Under the pieces are notes generated by a model. That model worked only from the letters and a program-made list of their open reading frames with translations, did no database searches and was not told the DNA's origin. This document shows positions 59,362-64,000 of a stretch of 64,000 nucleotides of DNA, piece by piece. Both the position numbers and the translations under genes were made by a program. Origin of the DNA: Bradyrhizobium manausense (GTDB lineage: Bacteria; Pseudomonadota; Alphaproteobacteria; Rhizobiales; Xanthobacteraceae); contig NZ_JAFCKB010000019.1 of NCBI RefSeq assembly GCF_018130615.1, positions 62,001-126,000 of the forward strand, given 5' to 3'. Each line of letters begins with the position of its first letter. The stretch's first letter is position 1.

Positions 59362-60426
59362 ATGAATATGGAAGCTGGGACGTCCAAAATGGTTTCGAAT
59401 GCCACCGGCGTAAATCGCCAGTGGCTGCTCGCGCGACGCCCCGTGGGCGCGGTCAAAACAGATGATTTTCGGCTGACGGAAGGGGAGATCCCAACGCCAG
59501 GTGCCGGCGATATCTTGGTCCGAACTCTGTACTTTGGTTTTGACGCCAGCCAGCGCATCTGGCTGACCGACGACGGCGGTTATATGCCCCCCATCATGCC
59601 CGGCGACCCGATGCGCTGCATGGGAATTGGGCAGGTCGTCCGATCGAACGATGCGAACTATCGGCCTGGCGACCTCGTAGAAGGCTTCATGAGCTGGCAG
59701 GACTACGTCATCGTACGCAGCGATGGACCGATGCCTTTGCGGTGCTTGCCGAAAGCGGACTACCCCATCTCGTGGAACCTCGGCGTGTTCGGAGTGGGAG
59801 GTCTTACCGCGTATTTTGGGATAGTCGACGGACTCAAGGTGAAAGGCGGCGAGACTGTTGTCGTGTCGGCGGCGACCGGCGCTACCGGCTCGCTGGCGGG
59901 CCAGATCGCCAAAGCGATGGGCGCCAAGAAGGTCATAGGCACGGCCGGCGGTCCCGAAAAGTGCAAATGGGTCGTTGAGCACGCAGGTTACGACGCGGCC
60001 ATCGACTACAAGAACGGGGATCTATCCGCGCAGCTATCAAAACTTTGCCCGGAAGGGGTCGACGCCTATTTCGACAATGTTGGAGGGGACATGCTCGACA
60101 CATTGTTCCTGCACATGGCGCCAAAAGGCCGCATATTGATCTGCGGCGCGATGTCATCCGGTTACACCGACGTGAAGCTCCAGGGGCCGCGCAACTACAT
60201 GCGGATCTGCACGCATCAGCTTACAATGCAGGGCATCTTGCTGTTCTTCTATCGCGATCAGATCGCCGAAGGTGCCGCGCGGCTCGGGCAATGGGTGATG
60301 GAAGGCAAGCTCCTCGTTGAAGAGGACATGCACGAGGGATTCGAAAAAGCTCCGTCTCTGCTTCCAACCATGTTCACGGGCAAGGCTCCTGGAAAGCTGA
60401 TCCTTCACGTCGCCGATCCGGCCTGA
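59362..60426 (+). CDS. Medium-chain NADP-dependent reductase (prostaglandin-reductase/curcumin-reductase type)
   Basis: The enzyme is about 354 residues, of the zinc-independent MDR family. It has an N-terminal catalytic domain starting NRQWLLARRPVGAV and a nucleotide-binding domain with SAATGATGSLAGQIAKAMG (AxxGxxG motif), followed by VIGTAGGPEKCKW and YFDNVGGDMLDTLF. Members reduce alpha,beta-unsaturated ketones or enones with NADPH. The start is taken at ATG 59362, with GGAG upstream; a start at 59317 overlapping the ligase stop is possible. In the operon it may reduce a double bond that blocks beta-oxidation. Confidence 0.9.
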   Translation: MNMEAGTSKMVSNATGVNRQWLLARRPVGAVKTDDFRLTEGEIPTPGAGDILVRTLYFGFDASQRIWLTDDGGYMPPIMPGDPMRCMGIGQVVRSNDANYRPGDLVEGFMSWQDYVIVRSDGPMPLRCLPKADYPISWNLGVFGVGGLTAYFGIVDGLKVKGGETVVVSAATGATGSLAGQIAKAMGAKKVIGTAGGPEKCKWVVEHAGYDAAIDYKNGDLSAQLSKLCPEGVDAYFDNVGGDMLDTLFLHMAPKGRILICGAMSSGYTDVKLQGPRNYMRICTHQLTMQGILLFFYRDQIAEGAARLGQWVMEGKLLVEEDMHEGFEKAPSLLPTMFTGKAPGKLILHVADPA

Positions 60427-60444
60427 CAGCAAAAGTAAGGATTG

Positions 60445-60468
60445 CGCGCGTGCGAGACGGCACGCGCG
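60445..60468 (+). terminator. Stem-loop between reductase and binding-protein genes
   Basis: CGCGCGTGC at 60445-60453 pairs perfectly with GCACGCGCG at 60460-60468 around a 6-nt loop, 19 bp after the reductase stop. No T tract follows. It may partly separate expression of the catabolic genes from the importer. Confidence 0.5.
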
Positions 60469-60644
60469 TCGAAATAATGCCGGAAAGGAAAGAGGCGGCT
60501 GATCGTCCGACTGTTCGTCAGAGTCATCGCGAATGGCGGAAGAGGGGGCTCTCTGAAGCTCGTCCGATTGGCTGTTCAAGGTTTGCAAAACGGAGAGGCC
60601 GCCATTTCGGACGTGCGGCCGAACCTCAAAATGGGGAGGAAGAA

Positions 60645-61823
60645 ATGCTAGGCACGATGCGATGGATTGGGATTGCAATCGGAGTCGGAACCACGCTGTT
60701 GACCACTGCAACTTTCGCTGCCGGGCCAACTTGCCCTGACGGGCCAATCAGGATCGGCTCCATAACGAGCGCGACTGGTCCCGTCGACTTCAGCGATGCA
60801 CCGAAGGCCGCCAAGGCACTCTTTGACGCGACGAACGCGGTCGGCGGGATCGATGGTTGCAGGATCGCCTACGAGCTCGCCGACGACAAGGCCGATCCCC
60901 AGGTCGCGGCGCAGGCGGCGCGCGATCTCATCGAGAACAAGAAGGTCGTCACGATGGCCGGCGGCGCCAGCCTGCTGGAATGTGCCGTCAACTCGCAGTT
61001 GTATAAGCGGTCAAACCTTTCCTCGATCCCCGGCCTCGGCGTGAATCCAGTATGCTTCGTCTCATCGAATATCGCTCCTGTGAACGTGGGACCCTATACG
61101 CTTGAGACTGCGCTGGGGCTTTTCGCGACTAACCAACTGAGAGTGAAGAATGTTTGTGTCCTCCTGACGATTATCGGCGGCTCTCTCGAGGCCCACAAGG
61201 CGGCGCTGGCTCGCTGGGAGGCGATTTCGGGCCAGAAGGCAAAGCTGGTCGACCTGACCGTTCCGACGACGGGCGACTACACGCCCTTCGTGATCAGAGC
61301 TCGCGACGCGGGTTGCGAGGCGGTCATCAGCAACGCCGTGGAGCCGACGGTCGTCGCGATTGTCAAAACGGCGGATGCGCAAAAGATTTCCGGCATCAAC
61401 TGGATGTTCCTGTCACCCGGATACAGCGTAGAGGTAGGAAAAGCGCTCGCTGCTACGCAGCAGGCCGTGTATGCGGGCACGGAATGGGAGCCGTACACCG
61501 ACCAGAACTCCGACGCGAACAAGGAATGGATCTCGGCGATGAACTCCGCCGGGCTTCCCCTCACCGCCTTCTCGCAGGGCGGGTATCTGTCGGCCCGGGT
61601 CATCATCGACGTGATCAAAGGCATCGATGGCCCCGTCACGCGAGACAGCGTCAGCAAGGCGCTCTCGTCCATGAACCCGGTCTCGTATTCGCTCGCCGGC
61701 TCGCAGTACGTGTTCGGGAGTGCGTCGACGCATGCGCCGATGCAGGCGACCAAGGTCATGAAGCTTGAGAAGGGCAACTGGACCGTGGCGACGAAGGACT
61801 GGTTTGTCGTGCCTTCAAAATAG
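60645..61823 (+). CDS. Liv-type ABC substrate-binding protein
   Basis: The 392-residue periplasmic binding protein has a Sec signal peptide (MRWIGIAIGVGTTLLTTATF, cleavage near AA-GPTCP) and the type I fold with PIRIGSITSATGPVDF and ALFDATNAVGGIDGC typical of the LivK/urea/aromatic-acid group. GGGAGG lies about 5 bp before ATG 60645. It is followed by the two Liv-type membrane genes. With the CoA ligase operon upstream, the ligand is probably a carboxylic or aromatic acid rather than an amino acid, but that is inference. Confidence 0.92.
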   Translation: MLGTMRWIGIAIGVGTTLLTTATFAAGPTCPDGPIRIGSITSATGPVDFSDAPKAAKALFDATNAVGGIDGCRIAYELADDKADPQVAAQAARDLIENKKVVTMAGGASLLECAVNSQLYKRSNLSSIPGLGVNPVCFVSSNIAPVNVGPYTLETALGLFATNQLRVKNVCVLLTIIGGSLEAHKAALARWEAISGQKAKLVDLTVPTTGDYTPFVIRARDAGCEAVISNAVEPTVVAIVKTADAQKISGINWMFLSPGYSVEVGKALAATQQAVYAGTEWEPYTDQNSDANKEWISAMNSAGLPLTAFSQGGYLSARVIIDVIKGIDGPVTRDSVSKALSSMNPVSYSLAGSQYVFGSASTHAPMQATKVMKLEKGNWTVATKDWFVVPSK

Positions 61824-61877
61824 AGGAAAGGCAGTTTGAGGCAAGAATTGTCCTCCTGCCGCAATGCGAGGCCGAAC

Positions 61878-62747
61878 ATGAACTCTCTTCTTACAAACGC
61901 CGTCGCCGGGCTGACGGCGGGCGGGGCCTATGCCCTGCTCGGTGTCTGCGCAACCTTCACGTTTAGGCTCGTTGCCGTTGTGAATTTTGCCGGCGCGGCG
62001 ATCGGAGCGTCAGGAGCCTTTGCATTCGCGCTGCTCGTGGAGGTGGGGACGCCGATCTGGGGTGGGGCCATCGCCGGCTTACTATTTGGCGCACTCGTCG
62101 GCGTCCTCGTTGGCGAGATCATGACCCGTTGGTTTGCGGAGGCGTCGACATCGATCAAGGCTGCCGTGTCCACCGCGCTCCTGGTCGGCGTGACTGCTGT
62201 CGGCTTGCGGGTCACTGGTGGTCAACGACCGCACGAATTCCCCGAGCTCTTGAGCGGGTCAGCGTTCAGGCTTCTGGGCGTCGAGGTCACCAACACCGCA
62301 ATCGCGATGCTCGGATTGGCGATGTTGTTCACGTTGCTCATCGGATTGTTTCTCAATCGATCTCATGTGGGGTTGCAACTGCGCGCTCTGTCTGAGCGTC
62401 CGGCTGCGGCAGAGCTGATCGGCATCCCCGTGCACCAACTATCCCTCTGGGTATGGGCCATCGGCGGAGCTGCGACGACGCTCGCGCTCATGCTGATCGC
62501 GCCGCAGCGCGCCCCGAATTTCCTGGGGCTGAGCCTCCTTGTCGTGCCAGCGCTGGCCTCTGCCTTGATCGGTTTCTTTCGAAGCTTCTGGGCGACGCTT
62601 TTGGGAGGCGTGGTCATTGGGGAAATGGAAAGCCTGATCAGCGGCTTCTCCGGTCTGGGCGCGTACCGGACCGCCGTTCCGTTTTTGGTCATCATTGCCG
62701 TTCTTCTCTGGTCGCAACGGGGGGGCCGCTGGGATGACGCGCGATAG
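61878..62747 (+). CDS. Branched-chain-type ABC permease (LivH-like)
   Basis: A permease of 289 residues with eight or nine hydrophobic helices. It has the LivH opening (LLTNAVAGLTAGGAYALLGV), the conserved loop LRALSERPAAAELIGIPVHQ that contacts the ATPase, and a Gly-rich end. ATG 61878 is preferred; a GTG-type start at 61836 adds 14 polar residues. Its stop lies 14 bp inside the next gene, indicating coupled translation. Confidence 0.92.
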   Translation: MNSLLTNAVAGLTAGGAYALLGVCATFTFRLVAVVNFAGAAIGASGAFAFALLVEVGTPIWGGAIAGLLFGALVGVLVGEIMTRWFAEASTSIKAAVSTALLVGVTAVGLRVTGGQRPHEFPELLSGSAFRLLGVEVTNTAIAMLGLAMLFTLLIGLFLNRSHVGLQLRALSERPAAAELIGIPVHQLSLWVWAIGGAATTLALMLIAPQRAPNFLGLSLLVVPALASALIGFFRSFWATLLGGVVIGEMESLISGFSGLGAYRTAVPFLVIIAVLLWSQRGGRWDDAR

Positions 62748-64000
62748 CATGCGGTCGGCCACTCTCAATGTTGCAATAACGATTGGCTTGGGCGGTCTGG
62801 CGATCCTGATCTTGCCCAACTATTGGATTTATTTGGCGACCGGAGCGATGATCGGTGCCGTCGGCCTGCTTAGTCTCGGCGTCGTGGAAGGCCGAGCAGG
62901 TATGATCTCGCTATGCCAATTGTCGTTTGCCGGGGTCGGGGCTTGGACGGTTGGCTACCTGAATGTCGCGGAGGCGCCCGGCGGATTGCCGATCTGGATC
63001 CTCATCGGCGGGCTTGCCGCCGTTCCTTTTGGCATCGCCATCGGACTGCCCGCGTTGCGTCTTCGCGGTATCAACCTCGCAATTGTCACCCTCGGCTTCG
63101 CGGGCGCGTTCGACGCGGTGTTGGCAGCCATCACGTACCCTGGTCAGGCCGAGTTTCTGCAAGTTCTACGTCCTGACGTTTTCGACGGCGATCGGGGATA
63201 TTTTCTGTTCGTCGTAATCGTGTTCGCCGTCATCTCCGGCGTGCTGGAGCTCGTAGGCGGGTCGCGCCTGGGCTCATGCTGGCTGGCGATCCGACATTCG
63301 GAGCGCGCGGTCGCCGCGCACGGAGTCGGGATTCCGTACGCCAAGTTGAGGGCGTTCGCGCTCAGCGCGTTCGTGTCCGGCGTTTCAGGCGGGTTGCTCG
63401 CGGGCTATCTCGGTATGCTCGTCTCAGACAACTTTACCATGTTCGGCTCGATGGTGTTGTACGCGGTCGCGACCATGGTGGGAGCGCAATATCCGGAGGG
63501 TGCCGTTGTGGGCGGTCTCCTGGGAGCACTCTTTCCGGAGTTATTGCGCCGGCTCGATGTTCCGCAGGATCTCGGTAACCTGCTTTTCGCAATCGGCGCA
63601 GTGCAGGCCTTGGCAGCGCGTGAGACGATCAGCGAGAGCTTGCGCCGCGCGTTCTGCCGAGTCGTTCGGTCGAAGACGAGGCAGCTAAGGCGGCTCGACG
63701 CGAGCGCCCTGCCGCCCCGCATTGATTACGGAAACGCGCCCGCTCTGGCAGTGCGAGGCCTCACGGTCCGATACGGCTCCGTCATTGCCCTAAATTCCGT
63801 GGATATCGACGTTCCAGCTGGCGCAGTCGTCGGCCTGATCGGGCCCAACGGTGCCGGAAAATCGACCTTGATCGATGCGGTTTCGGGTTATGTGTTGCGC
63901 TATGAAGGGCAAATCGAAACGAAGAACAGGCCGCTAGAGGGCGTTCTGCCGCATCGGCGCGCGTCCTTGGGCATTCGACGCACCTGGCAGACGAACCGGA
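62734..64000 (+). CDS. Fused Liv-type permease-ATPase (LivM-LivG), partial at window end
   Basis: A single frame from ATG 62734 is open to the last base. The first about 320 residues are a LivM-like permease (VEGRAGMISLCQLSFAGVGAW; IGLPALRLRGINLAIVTLGF; the ATPase-contact loop WLAIRHSERAVAAHGVG). A basic linker follows (RRAFCRVVRSKTRQLRR), then a LivG-like ATPase begins (ALAVRGLTVRYGSVIALN; Walker A GPNGAGKST) and is cut off near RTWQTNR. Such fusions occur in Bradyrhizobium-type genomes. A LivF-like ATPase gene is expected beyond the window. Confidence 0.92.
   Translation, partial: MTRDSMRSATLNVAITIGLGGLAILILPNYWIYLATGAMIGAVGLLSLGVVEGRAGMISLCQLSFAGVGAWTVGYLNVAEAPGGLPIWILIGGLAAVPFGIAIGLPALRLRGINLAIVTLGFAGAFDAVLAAITYPGQAEFLQVLRPDVFDGDRGYFLFVVIVFAVISGVLELVGGSRLGSCWLAIRHSERAVAAHGVGIPYAKLRAFALSAFVSGVSGGLLAGYLGMLVSDNFTMFGSMVLYAVATMVGAQYPEGAVVGGLLGALFPELLRRLDVPQDLGNLLFAIGAVQALAARETISESLRRAFCRVVRSKTRQLRRLDASALPPRIDYGNAPALAVRGLTVRYGSVIALNSVDIDVPAGAVVGLIGPNGAGKSTLIDAVSGYVLRYEGQIETKNRPLEGVLPHRRASLGIRRTWQTNR

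Overview
The window looks like chromosome or a large replicon of a high-GC alphaproteobacterium, most likely Rhizobiales near Bradyrhizobium, Afipia or Rhodopseudomonas. This rests on gene families (paired SDR/class III aminotransferase/aldehyde dehydrogenase operons, Liv- and Dpp-type importers, a vicibactin-like hydroxamate siderophore locus) and base composition. No rRNA, tRNA or housekeeping marker is present to fix the genus.

Layout. 1-3.9 kb: an SDR lacking its catalytic Tyr/Lys pair, a broken metallo-beta-lactamase-fold gene, and a divergent MarR regulator plus DHA2-type drug exporter behind a palindromic operator candidate. 4.4-11.2 kb: a reverse operon (aldehyde dehydrogenase, class III aminotransferase, two SDRs) divergent from an IclR regulator and an omega-amino-acid aminotransferase, with a perfect 23-bp palindrome between them. 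11.9-19 kb: a Dpp-type peptide importer operon (binding protein, two permeases, fused double ATPase) with an embedded NylB-like (6-aminohexanoate-oligomer hydrolase family) serine hydrolase, then a MarR regulator. 19-22.7 kb, reverse: a Tm-1-like (UPF0261) protein, a HAD hydrolase and a gamma-glutamyltransferase-family Ntn hydrolase. A 13-bp element, GTTGACAATGAAA, lies upstream of both the importer operon and the Tm-1 operon.

22.7-32 kb is a decay corridor: relics of a 2Fe-2S oxygenase reductase, a chemoreceptor with three in-frame stops, a possible GST, a TRAP permease with in-frame stops, the tail of an M20 amidohydrolase, a frameshifted small ICE-type protein and a multiply frameshifted phosphopantetheinyl transferase. 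One membrane-anchored EAL phosphodiesterase is intact.

32-50 kb is a siderophore locus resembling the rhizobial vicibactin (vbs) system: Fhu-type importer, ornithine/lysine N-hydroxylase, four-domain NRPS (C-A-PCP-TE), MbtH protein, hydroxamate acyltransferase, MATE exporter, second GNAT, PLP enzyme, TonB receptor, ECF sigma factor without FecR, and an esterase. The two biosynthetic arms diverge from a 150-bp region carrying mirror-image TAAAT-N16-CGT promoters, the pattern used by PvdS-type iron-starvation sigma factors. The NRPS condensation domain has lost its catalytic histidine.

50-64 kb: a MalT/LuxR-type regulator divergent from an acyl-CoA catabolic operon (thiolase, acyl-CoA dehydrogenase, DUF5938-type reductase, enoyl-CoA hydratase, acyl-CoA ligase, medium-chain reductase) followed by a Liv-type importer whose last gene, a LivM-LivG fusion, runs off the window. 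The substrate, probably a carboxylic acid, cannot be read from sequence.
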